From: Clostridium acidisoli DSM 12555
Lineage (GTDB): Bacteria > Bacillota > Clostridia > Clostridiales > Clostridiaceae
NCBI RefSeq assembly: GCF_900176305.1
Contig: NZ_FWXH01000003.1
Span: forward strand, 62,001 to 126,000
Direction: 5' to 3'
Length of the DNA: 64,000 nucleotides
The translations under genes and the position numbers were made by a program. Every line of letters starts with the position of its first letter. The stretch's first letter is position 1. The notes under the pieces were generated by a model. That model made no database searches. It was not told where the DNA came from and worked only from the letters and a program-made list of their open reading frames with translations. Shown piece after piece: positions 7,296 through 16,767 of this stretch.

Positions 7296-8198
7296 ATGCT
7301 TCTTAAAGGCATTGTTTATAACGATAGTAATGAGGAAATAATATCTGGTATAGATGATATTAAAAATAATCTAGCAATAAAAGGTGTGAATTTAGGGATT
7401 TCTGAAGAAATGGAAGCAGAAACTCATTTTATAAAGATATTTTGTAGTGATGAGGAATCTAATAAAAGAACAATAGGAAATTTTAATTTATATTTTAGTA
7501 TGCTTATTTATAAGATGCTAGCAAGAGAGTTTTACGATAAAAAACTTGATGAGTTTATTAGTGAAACATATTTTTTCCTTATGGATAGTGAAATAGATGA
7601 AGTAAAACGATTATGCATGGATGAATTTTTTTGTGAAGGAAAAATAAAAGATGAAACGGAAGTTTATTGTATAAATAGAAAAAACTCTATAATAAATAAA
7701 ATAAAAAAATTTATTAGTGAGACAGAAGAAGTAAATATTGAAGGATATATAACATTTAGAATTAAGGAAGCAGAAGAAGATTTTCAAAGTATTGTGGATA
7801 AAATTATAGAAAAATATATGGTTGAAAAAGAGTATGATGAATTCATAAAATTATTAAAATATTTTGTAGATATACAGGAATGCAAAATTGATGAAGTCAA
7901 TATATATGCAGATAAAGATGGTAATTACAAAATATTTGATTCAAATGGAAATAGCATATTAAACAAAATGAGCGAAGAAGTTAATATTTCTGGATATAAG
8001 GCTCCTGTAAATAAGGAGGATTTAATTATTAGTGGACTTATAACGCTGGCACCTAAGAGAATAGTAATACATTGTGCAGAGTATTTCTTTAATAAAGAAC
8101 TTTTAGAGACAATAAAAAAAGTATTTGAACAAAAGATTTATTTCTGTGATGAATGTAAAACATGTAATATTTTAAAGAAAAACTTTATTAGAAACTAA
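7296..8198 (+). CDS. ytxC: Putative sporulation protein YtxC
   Basis: A 300-residue soluble protein upstream of thrS, the position ytxC holds in many clostridia and bacilli. The start is ATG 7296 behind GGAAGGAGTG; an in-frame ATG 18 bases upstream lacks a ribosome site. The protein is acidic and helical, and ends with a Cys cluster (CDECKTCNI) and a basic tail, as in the YtxC family. Its molecular function is not known; the sporulation label is historical. No terminator is seen before the thrS promoter. Confidence 0.75.
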   Translation: MLLKGIVYNDSNEEIISGIDDIKNNLAIKGVNLGISEEMEAETHFIKIFCSDEESNKRTIGNFNLYFSMLIYKMLAREFYDKKLDEFISETYFFLMDSEIDEVKRLCMDEFFCEGKIKDETEVYCINRKNSIINKIKKFISETEEVNIEGYITFRIKEAEEDFQSIVDKIIEKYMVEKEYDEFIKLLKYFVDIQECKIDEVNIYADKDGNYKIFDSNGNSILNKMSEEVNISGYKAPVNKEDLIISGLITLAPKRIVIHCAEYFFNKELLETIKKVFEQKIYFCDECKTCNILKKNFIRN

Positions 8199-8206
8199 TT
8201 TTTGTA

Positions 8207-8235
8207 TTGACATGTATAAAATCCTAGAATACAAT
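8207..8235 (+). promoter_or_regulatory. Sigma-A promoter of thrS
   Basis: TTGACA (8207-8212) and TACAAT (8230-8235) are separated by exactly 17 bases, just upstream of the T-box leader. Confidence 0.8.
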
Positions 8236-8259
8236 TAAATAAAAGAATATTACAAATAC

Positions 8260-8492
8260 TGTGAAGAGGAAGAGTAAGGAGACACTGTTCTAAGAGAGAA
8301 AAATCATTTGCTGAGAGATTTTTTGAATAAGATTTGCTGAAAACCACCTCTGAGTTGAAGACTGAATATTAGTAGGTCTAATCCGCTATTAGGCGTTAAT
8401 GATACTAAGTGAATATTATACTTTTGTGTGATATTAATTTGGGTGGAATCGCGAAGTTACTCGTCCCATTATTTGGGACGGGTTTTTTTATA
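8260..8492 (+). promoter_or_regulatory. T-box leader of thrS (Thr)
   Basis: A T-box core GGGTGGAATCGCG (8441-8453) is preceded by a long stem I region whose specifier segment AAACCACC offers the Thr codon ACC (8343-8345 or 8346-8348). It ends in a terminator, CGTCCCA/TGGGACG with a T-run, at 8462-8490. Uncharged tRNA-Thr would favour the antiterminator and thrS expression. Confidence 0.9.
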
Positions 8493-8515
8493 TTTTAAAT
8501 TAGGAGGAAATTATT

Positions 8516-10429
8516 ATGGTTAAAGTTACATTAAAAGACGGTAGTGTCTTAGAAGTACCAAAAGGTTCAAAAATTGGAGAAGTTGCTAAAACCATAAGCA
8601 CTGGCTTATATAAAAAGAGTTTAGGTGCAAAAGTTAATGGCAAGAGAGCAGAGTTAATGCAGGAAATAAATGAGGATTGTAAACTTGAAATATTGACCTT
8701 TGAAGATGAAGATGGAAAATGGATATTAAGGCATACTGCATCACATATACTAGCACAGGCGGTAAAAAGACTTTATCCTGATGTTAAACTTGCAATTGGA
8801 CCAGCAATAGATAATGGATTTTATTATGATTTTGATGCTGAGTTTTCAATAACAGCAGAAATGCTTGAAAAAATAGAAAAAGAAATGGCTAAAATTGTGA
8901 AAGAAAATTTGCCTTTAGAAAGGTTTGAACTTCCAAGGGACGAAGCCATTAAGTTTATGCAAGATAAAAATGAAGACTACAAGGTTGAACTTATTGAAGA
9001 TTTGCCAGAAGATGAAGTTATATCTTTTTACAAACAAGGGGATTTCACTGACCTTTGTGCAGGACCTCATGTACCATCAACTGGAAAAGTAAAAGCAATT
9101 AAACTTCTTTCAGTTGCAGGAGCATATTGGAGAGGAAATGAGAAGAACAAGATGCTTCAGAGAATCTATGGAACAGCATATATTAAAAAAGCTGACTTAG
9201 ATGCATATTTAAATATGCTTGAAGAAGCTAAAAAAAGAGATCATAGAAAAATAGGTAAAGAACTTGATCTTTTCAGCATACATGAAGAAGGACCAGGATT
9301 TCCGTTTTTCCATCCAAAGGGAATGGTTATTAGAAATATACTTGAAAATTACTGGAGAGAAGTGCATGCAAAAGCTGGATATGATGAAATAAAAACTCCA
9401 ATAATATTAAACGAGGAACTTTGGCATCAATCAGGTCATTGGGATCATTATAAAGAAAATATGTATTTCACAAAAATTGATGAAAAAGATTATGCTATTA
9501 AACCAATGAATTGTCCAGGATCTATACTTGTTTATAAGAGTGGCATTCATTCTTATAGAGAACTTCCAATAAGACTTGCAGAACTTGGAATTGTTCATAG
9601 ACATGAAAAATCAGGAGCACTTCAAGGTTTAATGAGAGTTAGATGTTTCACTCAAGATGATGGACACTTATTTTTAGCAAAAGACCAAATAGAAGAAGAA
9701 GTTCTTAAAGTAATAAAACTTATTGATTCATTTTATAAAGTATTTGGTTTTGAATATTTTGTTGAACTTTCCACTAGACCAGAAGATTCTATGGGAAGTG
9801 ATGAGGATTGGGAAGCAGCTACTAATGGATTAATTGGTGCATTAAATGCAGTTGGACTTCCATATAAGATAAATGAAGGGGATGGAGCTTTTTATGGCCC
9901 TAAGATAGATTTCCATCTTAAAGATTGCATTGGAAGAACATGGCAGTGCGGAACAATTCAACTTGATTTCCAAATGCCAGAAAGATTTGATCTTAGTTTT
10001 ATAGCAGCAGATGGTGAAAAGCATAGACCTGTTATGATTCATAGAGTTGTTTTTGGAAGTATAGAAAGATTTATGGGAATATTAACAGAACATTATGCAG
10101 GTGCCTTCCCAACTTGGCTTGCTCCAGTTCAAGTTAGAATTATGAATATATCAGAACATCAAGTTGAATATTTAAATAAAGTGGTTGATATATTAAAAGA
10201 AGAAGGTTTAAGAGTTGAGACAGATGTAAGAAATGAAAAAATCGGATACAAGATAAGAGAAGCTCAACTTCAGAAAATACCTTATATGCTTGTAATTGGT
10301 GACAATGAGGTTAAGGAAGATAAGATATCTGTAAGAAGTAGAAAAGATGGAGATCTTGGAAGCTTAAATGTAGATGATTTTGTTAGCAGAATAAAAATAG
10401 AGATAAAAGAAAAAATAAATAGTTTATAA
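8516..10429 (+). CDS. thrS: Threonine-tRNA ligase
   Basis: A 637-residue class II synthetase charging tRNA-Thr. The TGS domain spans about 1-62. The editing domain carries HTASH (H73, H77) and SVAGAYWRGNEKN. The catalytic core has the zinc ligands in MNCPGS, DDGHLF and MIHRVVFGS, with motif 2 in RCFTQDD. The anticodon domain follows from about 540. The start at ATG 8516 has AGGAGG at normal spacing. Control is by the upstream T-box. All key residues seem present and the length is normal. Confidence 0.97.
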   Translation: MVKVTLKDGSVLEVPKGSKIGEVAKTISTGLYKKSLGAKVNGKRAELMQEINEDCKLEILTFEDEDGKWILRHTASHILAQAVKRLYPDVKLAIGPAIDNGFYYDFDAEFSITAEMLEKIEKEMAKIVKENLPLERFELPRDEAIKFMQDKNEDYKVELIEDLPEDEVISFYKQGDFTDLCAGPHVPSTGKVKAIKLLSVAGAYWRGNEKNKMLQRIYGTAYIKKADLDAYLNMLEEAKKRDHRKIGKELDLFSIHEEGPGFPFFHPKGMVIRNILENYWREVHAKAGYDEIKTPIILNEELWHQSGHWDHYKENMYFTKIDEKDYAIKPMNCPGSILVYKSGIHSYRELPIRLAELGIVHRHEKSGALQGLMRVRCFTQDDGHLFLAKDQIEEEVLKVIKLIDSFYKVFGFEYFVELSTRPEDSMGSDEDWEAATNGLIGALNAVGLPYKINEGDGAFYGPKIDFHLKDCIGRTWQCGTIQLDFQMPERFDLSFIAADGEKHRPVMIHRVVFGSIERFMGILTEHYAGAFPTWLAPVQVRIMNISEHQVEYLNKVVDILKEEGLRVETDVRNEKIGYKIREAQLQKIPYMLVIGDNEVKEDKISVRSRKDGDLGSLNVDDFVSRIKIEIKEKINSL

Positions 10430-10434
10430 TACTA

Positions 10435-10463
10435 TTGACAATGTGTAAAATAAGTAGTATTAT
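10435..10463 (+). promoter_or_regulatory. Sigma-A promoter of the L20-leader operon
   Basis: TTGACA (10435-10440), 17 bases, TATTAT (10458-10463), starting right after the thrS stop codon. Confidence 0.75.
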
Positions 10464-10469
10464 AGTTAC

Positions 10470-10573
10470 GTCAAGAAGAAACATGCCGTTTCTCACCTTT
10501 CAGCCTTTTGCTAGTTGGGTTAGATTTTAATTTTGTTTATTATTAAGAGCGGCATTTGTCGCTCTTTTATTGT
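10470..10573 (+). promoter_or_regulatory. Ribosomal protein L20 leader with terminator
   Basis: This is the infC-rpmI-rplT autoregulatory leader type known from Firmicutes. ATGCCG near 10484 can pair with CGGCAT near 10552. The latter lies inside the terminator hairpin AAGAGCG/CGCTCTT (about 10546-10568), followed by TTTTATT. L20 binding is expected to stop transcription here. The leader is kept although infC, which normally follows, is decayed. Confidence 0.75.
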
Positions 10574-10581
10574 GCAATTAA

Positions 10582-10833
10582 ATAAAGTTAAGTGCAATAA
10601 TTGAAAAACACTATATAATGATAAAAGCTAATAATGCTAAAAAGTTTTTAATAGATGGAGACAAAGTTAAAGTTACTTTGAGATTAAGAGGAAGAGAATC
10701 CTATTACTCAGTTAAAAGGTAAAATTATGTTAGATAATTTTGTGTCTAAATAGAAGAAGTCTGCATTATTGAAGAACATGCAAAGTTAGAAGGAAGAAAT
10801 ATGATAATGTTTTTAGCTCCTAAAAGAGCATAG
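10582..10833 (+). pseudogene. infC: Translation initiation factor IF-3 relic (C-terminal domain only)
   Basis: Conceptual translation from 10582 reads [20 protein letters not shown], then [19 protein letters not shown], which is the start of the IF-3 C-terminal domain. After 10716 the match moves to another frame ([11 protein letters not shown]) and returns for IEEVCIIEEHAKLEGRN and [10 protein letters not shown] with its stop at 10831-10833. The main frame has stops at 10720 and further on. The N-terminal domain and linker are gone; the leader terminator directly abuts the relic. IF-3 is needed for growth, so an intact copy should exist elsewhere. It sits exactly where infC belongs, between the L20 leader and rpmI. 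Confidence 0.85.
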
Positions 10834-10853
10834 TTGAGGGGAGGAAATTTATT

Positions 10854-11051
10854 ATGCCAAAAATGAAGACAAAAAGAGCTGCAGCTAAAAGATTTAAATT
10901 AACAGGAACTGGAAAGTTAAAAAGAGCAAAAGCTTTTAGAAGTCACATACTAACAAAGAAAAGTACAAAAACTAAGAGAAACTTAAGAAAAACTGGTTAT
11001 GTTTCTGTAACACAAGAAAAGACAATGAAAAAATTATTACCATACCTTTAA
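10854..11051 (+). CDS. rpmI: 50S ribosomal protein bL35
   Basis: A 65-residue basic protein with the bL35 N-terminus [15 protein letters not shown] and the [13 protein letters not shown] segment. It starts at ATG 10854 behind GGGGAGGAA. It is the first intact gene after the L20 leader and is followed 25 bases later by rplT. bL35 is a late-assembling part of the large subunit. Nothing unusual is seen in the gene itself; the decayed infC upstream is the oddity. Confidence 0.97.
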   Translation: MPKMKTKRAAAKRFKLTGTGKLKRAKAFRSHILTKKSTKTKRNLRKTGYVSVTQEKTMKKLLPYL

Positions 11052-11076
11052 TGGTGGTAAAGAGGAGGTTGTATAA

Positions 11077-11436
11077 ATGGCAAGAGTAAAAAGAGCTGTT
11101 AACGCTCGTAAAAATCATAAAAAAGTATTAAAACTTGCAAAAGGCTACTACGGTGGAAAAAGTAAGTTATTTAAAACAGCTAACGAAAGTGTTGTAAGAG
11201 CTTTAAGAAATGCTTATGTTGGAAGAAGATTAAAAAAGAGAGATTTCAGAAAACTTTGGATAGCTAGAATAAATGCAGCTACAAGAATAAATGGACTTTC
11301 TTATTCAAGATTCATGAACGGAATGAAATTAGCAGGAATTGATATGAATAGAAAGATGCTTTCTGAAATAGCTATTAATGATCCAAAAGCTTTCGCAGAA
11401 TTAGTAGAAGCGGCTAAGAAACAAATAAACGCTTAA
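11077..11436 (+). CDS. rplT: 50S ribosomal protein bL20
   Basis: A 119-residue protein of normal length with the bL20 signature: N-terminal [20 protein letters not shown], then [10 protein letters not shown] and [14 protein letters not shown]. bL20 is an early 23S rRNA-binding assembly protein and represses this operon by binding the leader upstream. The ribosome site is AGAGGAGG. It ends the operon, with a strong terminator 7 bases after the stop. Confidence 0.97.
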   Translation: MARVKRAVNARKNHKKVLKLAKGYYGGKSKLFKTANESVVRALRNAYVGRRLKKRDFRKLWIARINAATRINGLSYSRFMNGMKLAGIDMNRKMLSEIAINDPKAFAELVEAAKKQINA

Positions 11437-11442
11437 TACATA

Positions 11443-11469
11443 AAAAACAGCCTGAGGGCTGTTTTTTTA
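11443..11469 (+). terminator. Terminator after rplT
   Basis: AAACAGCC/GGGCTGTTT stem around TGA with a T7 run. Confidence 0.92.
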
Positions 11470-11490
11470 TACATGCGAGGATTGATTAAA

Positions 11491-12267
11491 ATGCCTGATG
11501 AAGTTATAAGAAGTAAAGATAATAAGACAATAAAAGAAATAAAAAAACTGCACGAAAAAAGGCATAGAAACATAAATAATAAATTCATTGTAGAAGGCCT
11601 TAGATTTGTTAAGGAAGCTTTGGAATCTGATTTTGAAGTTCAATATGTGATAATTAATGAGAATGTTCGTGAGAGATTTATTGATTTAAAAATAGACAAA
11701 AACATAAATGAAATAATAGTGTCAGAAAGTGTATTTAAAAATTTATGCAGCACTGAAGGACCGCAGGGAATTTTGGCCGTTGTTAATAATAAAGAAGTAA
11801 ATGCAAATGTACAAAATGGATTTTATGTTTTGGCGGATAAAGTTCAAGATCCAGGTAATATGGGAACGATAATAAGAACTGCTAATGCTGCTGGGGCTAA
11901 TGGTGTTATTTTAACAAAGGGAACGGTTGATATATATAATGAAAAAACATTAAGAGCAACTATGGGATCTATATTTAAAATACCGGTAATTATTGATGAA
12001 GACTTGAGGTTTTTAAATAAACTAAAAGAAAATTCATTTAAACTTGTAACTAGTTCATTAGACACAGATAAAAATTTTTATGATATAGACTTAAATACTA
12101 AGGTAATTATAGCAGTAGGTAATGAAGGAAATGGAGTAAGTGATGAAATCTATAGACTTTCTGATGAAAAAGTAAAAATCCCAATGCCGGGTAATGCTGA
12201 GTCATTAAATGTTGGAATAGCAGCAGGAATTATGATGTTTGAAGTTGTGAGGCAGAAAAACAGTTGA
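11491..12267 (+). CDS. TrmH-family RNA 2'-O-methyltransferase (rRNA, YsgA-like)
   Basis: A 258-residue SpoU/TrmH (SPOUT) enzyme. The N-terminal substrate-binding domain covers about 1-100. The knotted methyltransferase domain has motif 1 DPGNMGTIIRTA, motif 2 AVGNEGNGVSDE and motif 3 IPMPGNAESLNVGIA. It would transfer a methyl group from SAM to a ribose 2'-OH, probably in 23S rRNA. The start ATG 11491 has CGAGGA at good spacing; an in-frame ATG 18 bases earlier lies against the rplT terminator without a ribosome site. Its place between rplT and pheS matches the ysgA position in Firmicutes. The exact target nucleotide is not known. Confidence 0.88.
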   Translation: MPDEVIRSKDNKTIKEIKKLHEKRHRNINNKFIVEGLRFVKEALESDFEVQYVIINENVRERFIDLKIDKNINEIIVSESVFKNLCSTEGPQGILAVVNNKEVNANVQNGFYVLADKVQDPGNMGTIIRTANAAGANGVILTKGTVDIYNEKTLRATMGSIFKIPVIIDEDLRFLNKLKENSFKLVTSSLDTDKNFYDIDLNTKVIIAVGNEGNGVSDEIYRLSDEKVKIPMPGNAESLNVGIAAGIMMFEVVRQKNS

Positions 12268-12292
12268 AATATTTATATTAAGTGTATATAAT
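12264..12292 (+). promoter_or_regulatory. Sigma-A promoter of pheST
   Basis: TTGAAA (12264-12269), 17 bases, TATAAT (12287-12292), overlapping the end of the methyltransferase gene. Confidence 0.75.
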
Positions 12293-12314
12293 AATATATA
12301 AGTTTAATATTAAA

Positions 12315-12538
12315 ACATTGAAGGAGAAAGTAGGCATATTAAAACCTTTAGGAAGAAAAGATCAGTGACTGAAAGTCTTTTTAGGTTAAAAATGTTGAAG
12401 TTCACTCCAGAGTTCTGTTAGTGAAATGAAGTAGCTTTCAGCGGTTAAAACCGTTATATTCTTAAGAGGACAATTGTCAATTAGGGTGGTACCGCGGATA
12501 CTCCGTCCCTTGTGGGATGAGTGTCCTTTTTATTTTTT
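12315..12538 (+). promoter_or_regulatory. T-box leader of pheST (Phe)
   Basis: The T-box core AGGGTGGTACCGCGG lies at 12483-12497. The specifier TTC (Phe) is at 12401-12403 in GAAGTTCACT. The terminator is GGATACT-C-CGTCCC paired with GGGATG-AGTGTCC (12496-12526), then a T-run. Uncharged tRNA-Phe would allow readthrough into pheS. Confidence 0.92.
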
Positions 12539-12570
12539 GCTGATAAAATTTAGGTTAAGGAGAAATTATT

Positions 12571-13590
12571 ATGAAAGAAAAGTTAGAAGAAATCAAAAAT
12601 GCTGCAGCTAAGCAGCTTAAAGAAGCTACAAGTAAAGAAGAACTTGAAAGTTTAAAGGTAAAATTTCTTGGGAAGAAAGGTGAACTTACTCAGATATTAA
12701 GAGGAATGGGAAGTCTTTCTAAGGAGGAAAGACCTGAAGTTGGTAAAATTGCAAATGAAGTAAGAGAAAAAATAGAAAATATAATTAATGAAGGCATAAA
12801 TACAATAAAGCAAAAAGAAAAAGAGCAAAAGCTTAAAAATGAGATTATAGATATTTCTATGCCAGGAAGAAAACAGACTATTGGACACAGAAACCCTCTA
12901 GATATAACTTTAAAGAAAACAGAAGAAATATTCATTTCTATGGGATTTACAGTTGAAGATGGTCCTGAAGTAGAATATGACAACTATAATTTCGAAATGC
13001 TTAACATTCCTAAAAATCATCCAGCAAGAGGCGAACAAGATACTTTTTATATTGATGATAATATAGTTCTTAGAACCCAAACATCTCCGGTTCAAATAAG
13101 AACAATGCTTAATCAAAAACCTCCAATTAAGATGATTTCCCCTGGAAAGGTATATAGAGCTGATGCCGCAGATGCAACTCATTCACCAATATTTTACCAG
13201 GTAGAAGGTTTAGTTATAGACAAGGGAATTACTTTTGCAGATATGAAGGGAACTCTTGAAATGTACATTAAAAAGATGTTTGGTGATAATGTTAAGACTA
13301 AATTTAGACCACATCACTTCCCATTTACAGAACCATCAGCAGAACTTGATATATCATGTTTTGCATGTGGTGGAGAAGGATGTAAAGTGTGCAAAGGTGA
13401 AGGTTTTATAGAAATGTATGGATGCGGAATGGTTCATCCACAGGTTTTAAGAAATTGTGGAATAGATCCAGAAGTCTATAGTGGTTTTGCTTTTGGTGTT
13501 GGACTTGATAGAATAGTTATGCAGACGCTTGGAATAGATGATATAAGACAACTTTATGAAAGTGACATGAGATTTTTAAAGCAATTTTAA
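12571..13590 (+). CDS. pheS: Phenylalanine-tRNA ligase alpha subunit
   Basis: A 339-residue catalytic subunit of the alpha2-beta2 enzyme. The N-terminal coiled-coil arm (about 1-90) binds tRNA. The class II core has motif 2 around [20 protein letters not shown] and motif 3 in [12 protein letters not shown] Cys cluster ([16 protein letters not shown], about 260-275) sits where many bacterial PheS proteins have one. ATG 12571 has a ribosome site AAGGAGA. pheT follows after 22 bases in the same operon. Length and motifs are normal. Confidence 0.97.
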   Translation: MKEKLEEIKNAAAKQLKEATSKEELESLKVKFLGKKGELTQILRGMGSLSKEERPEVGKIANEVREKIENIINEGINTIKQKEKEQKLKNEIIDISMPGRKQTIGHRNPLDITLKKTEEIFISMGFTVEDGPEVEYDNYNFEMLNIPKNHPARGEQDTFYIDDNIVLRTQTSPVQIRTMLNQKPPIKMISPGKVYRADAADATHSPIFYQVEGLVIDKGITFADMKGTLEMYIKKMFGDNVKTKFRPHHFPFTEPSAELDISCFACGGEGCKVCKGEGFIEMYGCGMVHPQVLRNCGIDPEVYSGFAFGVGLDRIVMQTLGIDDIRQLYESDMRFLKQF

Positions 13591-13612
13591 TAATGAATAT
13601 GGAGGAATTTAA

Positions 13613-15991
13613 ATGAAAGTACCAGTAAGTTTTTTAAAAGACTATGTTGATATAAATATAGACGCAAAAAAATTAGGAGATCTTCTTACTCTATCCGGTT
13701 CAAAGGTAGAGGAAGTAATTACTAGCGGAGATGAGATACAAAACGTTGTAACAGGAAAGATACTAAAAATAGAACCTCATCCAGATGCTGAAAAATTAGT
13801 TATATGTCAAATTGAGGTTGGAAAAGATGAACCAATTCAAATAGTAACAGGCGCAAAAAACATGAAAGAAAATGATATTGTCCCAGTAGCACTTCATGGT
13901 TCTAGTTTGCCTGGAGGAGTAAAGATAAAAAAAGGTAAATTAAGAGGTGTTCCTTCAAATGGTATGATGTGTTCTGAGGAAGAACTAGGACTTGCAGAAG
14001 AAGGAACTGTCCACGGACTTATGATATTAGATAAAGATACAGAAGTAGGGAAAAACATAAAAGAGGTTTTGGACTTAGATAATGCAATTATAGATTTTGA
14101 GATAACTTCAAATAGACCAGATTGTCTAAGTATTGTTGGAATGGCAAGAGAAACTGCTGCTACTTTGAACACAAGTTATAAACTGCCGCCATTAGATTAC
14201 AAAACTGCTTGTAGCGATAATATTAATGACGAGGTGAAAGTAGAAGTTAAAGACCCTCTTTGCAAAAGATATATGGCAAGAGGTGTAAAAAATATTAAAA
14301 TACAAGATTCTCCAGCATGGATGGCTGAAAGGCTTTTACAAGCTGGTGTTAGACCAATTAATAATATTGTGGATATAACTAATTTTGTAATGCTTGAACT
14401 TGGTCAGCCATTGCATGCTTATGACAGAAGAACGATAAAAGCAAATACAATTGTGGTTGAAAGAGCAAGTGAAGGTGAGAAATTTACAACTTTAGATGAA
14501 ACAGAAAGAGTACTTAATTCAAATGTTTTGACTATAAGAGATGGTAACGAAACTATAGGCATTGCTGGAATTATGGGGGGACTTAATTCAGAGGTAAAAG
14601 AAGATACAACTGAAATAATTTTTGAGAGTGCTAATTTTGATGGTACTAACATAAGAGTATCATCTCAGAATTTAAATATAAGAACCGAGGCTTCAGGAAG
14701 ATTTGAAAAAGATTTAGATCCAAATCTTGCAGAAATAGCAATGAATAGAGCTTGCAATTTAATTGTCCAAATTGGTGCTGGAGAAATAATAGAGGGAACT
14801 ATCGATATATATGAAAACAAGGTAAAGGAACATTCTGTGGAAGTTGATTCAAATTGGGTGAATACATTCCTTGGTTTAAAACTTTCTAAGGAAGAAATGA
14901 AAAGTTATCTTGATAGATTAGAACTTAAAACTGAAATATCAGGAGATAAGTTAATAGTTAATGTTCCTACTTTTAGAGGAGATATTAATATTAGAGAAGA
15001 TGTTGCAGAAGAAATCGTAAGAATTTATGGATACAACAAAGTAAAATCAACAGACCTTAGAGTATCAAGTATAAGAACAGGCAGGTACAAAAATCAAATA
15101 ATCAAAAACATGGTTGTAGATGGCTTAATAGCATGTGGACTTAGTGAGGCTATATGTTACTCTTTTGTAAGCCCAAAGGTTTTTGATAAAATACAACTGC
15201 CTAAAGATAGTAGCTTGAGAAACGCAGTAGAAATAAGAAATCCATTAGGTGAAGATTATAGCATAATGAGAACCACTACAATCCCATCTATGATGGAGGC
15301 ACTTGCTAGAAATTATTCTAGAAATAATGATATAGTTAGATTATTTGAAATTGGTAAAAATTATATTCCAAGTGAAATTAAAGGTGAAATACCAAAAGAA
15401 AAGAATATGATTACTGTAGGTATATACGGTAAGGCAGATTATCTTGATTTAAAAGGAATAGTAGAAAATATATTTGAAGTGATTGGAATTAATAACGTGT
15501 CTTATGAGAGAGAAACTTCTAATGTTAGTTACCATCCAGGAAAAACTGCCGTAGCTAAAGTAAAGAACAATGTTGTTGCTACACTTGGTGAAATCCATCC
15601 AGATGTGACTTCAAACTATGGAATCGATGTGGAATGTTATATTGCAGAAATTGATTTGGATTTTATTATTGAAAAGGCTATAATTGACAGAAGATACAAG
15701 GTTTTGCCAAAATTCCCAGCAGTTACACGTGATATGGCCTTATTACTAGATGATGAGATTTTAGTTCAGCAAATTGAAGATGTAATTAAAAGACATGGTG
15801 GAAACATAGTTGAAAACTATAAGTTGTTTGACGTATATAAAGGAAAACAGATACCAGATGGTAAGAAGAGCGTTGCTTATTCTATAACTTATAGAAGTGA
15901 AAATAAAACACTTACAGATAAAGACGTAGAAAAAGTTCACAAGAAAATATTAAGTACTCTTGAATACACATTAGGAGCAAAGATTAGATAA
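13613..15991 (+). CDS. pheT: Phenylalanine-tRNA ligase beta subunit
   Basis: A 792-residue subunit with the usual domain order: tRNA-binding EMAP-like fold (about 40-150, [15 protein letters not shown]), B3/B4 editing domain (about 210-400), B5 domain (about 405-475), pseudo-catalytic core, and C-terminal ferredoxin-fold anticodon-binding domain (about 695-792, [16 protein letters not shown]). It edits mischarged Tyr-tRNA-Phe and binds the anticodon. The ribosome site is GGAGG. It is the last gene of the T-box-controlled operon. Nothing odd is seen. Confidence 0.97.
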   Translation: MKVPVSFLKDYVDINIDAKKLGDLLTLSGSKVEEVITSGDEIQNVVTGKILKIEPHPDAEKLVICQIEVGKDEPIQIVTGAKNMKENDIVPVALHGSSLPGGVKIKKGKLRGVPSNGMMCSEEELGLAEEGTVHGLMILDKDTEVGKNIKEVLDLDNAIIDFEITSNRPDCLSIVGMARETAATLNTSYKLPPLDYKTACSDNINDEVKVEVKDPLCKRYMARGVKNIKIQDSPAWMAERLLQAGVRPINNIVDITNFVMLELGQPLHAYDRRTIKANTIVVERASEGEKFTTLDETERVLNSNVLTIRDGNETIGIAGIMGGLNSEVKEDTTEIIFESANFDGTNIRVSSQNLNIRTEASGRFEKDLDPNLAEIAMNRACNLIVQIGAGEIIEGTIDIYENKVKEHSVEVDSNWVNTFLGLKLSKEEMKSYLDRLELKTEISGDKLIVNVPTFRGDINIREDVAEEIVRIYGYNKVKSTDLRVSSIRTGRYKNQIIKNMVVDGLIACGLSEAICYSFVSPKVFDKIQLPKDSSLRNAVEIRNPLGEDYSIMRTTTIPSMMEALARNYSRNNDIVRLFEIGKNYIPSEIKGEIPKEKNMITVGIYGKADYLDLKGIVENIFEVIGINNVSYERETSNVSYHPGKTAVAKVKNNVVATLGEIHPDVTSNYGIDVECYIAEIDLDFIIEKAIIDRRYKVLPKFPAVTRDMALLLDDEILVQQIEDVIKRHGGNIVENYKLFDVYKGKQIPDGKKSVAYSITYRSENKTLTDKDVEKVHKKILSTLEYTLGAKIR

Positions 15992-16001
15992 AAGATACAT
16001 T

Positions 16002-16040
16002 GAAAATAACAAGTTAGTATACTGACTTGTTATTTTCTTT
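16002..16040 (+). terminator. Terminator of pheST
   Basis: GAAAATAACAAGT pairs with ACTTGTTATTTTC (13 base pairs), followed by a T-rich tail. Confidence 0.88.
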
Positions 16041-16110
16041 TATGTCCCTAATTGTATAGTTGCTAATAATATGGTAAAATTAATTAAGATAAAACTAAGA
16101 GGGTGTTTTC

Positions 16111-16674
16111 ATGAGTTCAGTTACTGTAAGAGTGAATAATAAAGAATATCAATTAGTTGGCGATGAAAAAGAAGAGTATCTACATACAGTTGGTAATTAT
16201 GTAGATAAAAAGATAAAAAACATTATGGAGAATAATCCAAAACTTAGCACATCAGAAGCTGCGATTTTGACTGCCATGAATTTAGCTGATGAGTTATATA
16301 AAAGCAATGAATATAATGAAAAGCTTTCCGATGAAGTGGAGGAGCTCAAAAATAAAGCCAATAGTTTAAACAAGGAAATAAGTAATCTAAATGAGGAAAA
16401 AGAAAAACTTAAAAGTCAAATAAATAAAGTTGTTGTTGAAAGTCACGACGATGAAAAAGAAAAAGAAATTGAAAGATTAAATCATCACATTGTATCTATT
16501 GAAAAAGATATAGAAAAAATAGACAAGCTTAAAGATGACAATAAAAAACTTAAATTTAATTTACAATCTGCTAAATACAAATTAATTGATTTGGAAAATA
16601 AGTACTTAGAGAATCAAATACTTCTTGCAAAAACAAAAAAAGAATATATTAAGTATATGAATGAGAAAAAATAA
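16111..16674 (+). CDS. zapA: Cell division protein ZapA
   Basis: A 187-residue protein. Residues 1-90 match ZapA: VTVRVNNKEYQLVGDEKEEY, VDKKI and the SEAAILTAMNLADEL helix. A long charged coiled coil follows (about 70-185). ZapA bundles FtsZ filaments at the division ring. The coiled coil is longer than in Bacillus ZapA (about 85 residues) but common in clostridia. The start ATG 16111 has GAGGGTG. It is a single-gene unit between two terminators, placed after pheT as in many Firmicutes. Confidence 0.9.
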   Translation: MSSVTVRVNNKEYQLVGDEKEEYLHTVGNYVDKKIKNIMENNPKLSTSEAAILTAMNLADELYKSNEYNEKLSDEVEELKNKANSLNKEISNLNEEKEKLKSQINKVVVESHDDEKEKEIERLNHHIVSIEKDIEKIDKLKDDNKKLKFNLQSAKYKLIDLENKYLENQILLAKTKKEYIKYMNEKK

Positions 16675-16705
16675 AGGTTGAGTTTAATTTAACCTTTATT
16701 TTTTT
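16673..16705 (+). terminator. Terminator of zapA
   Basis: AAAGGTT (16673-16679) pairs with AACCTTT (16691-16697), then T-rich; the stem begins in the stop codon. Confidence 0.8.
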
Positions 16706-16767
16706 AACATTATTTCTAATTTTGAATATACTAAATAAGAACAAATAAATCTTAGGGGTGATGACTT

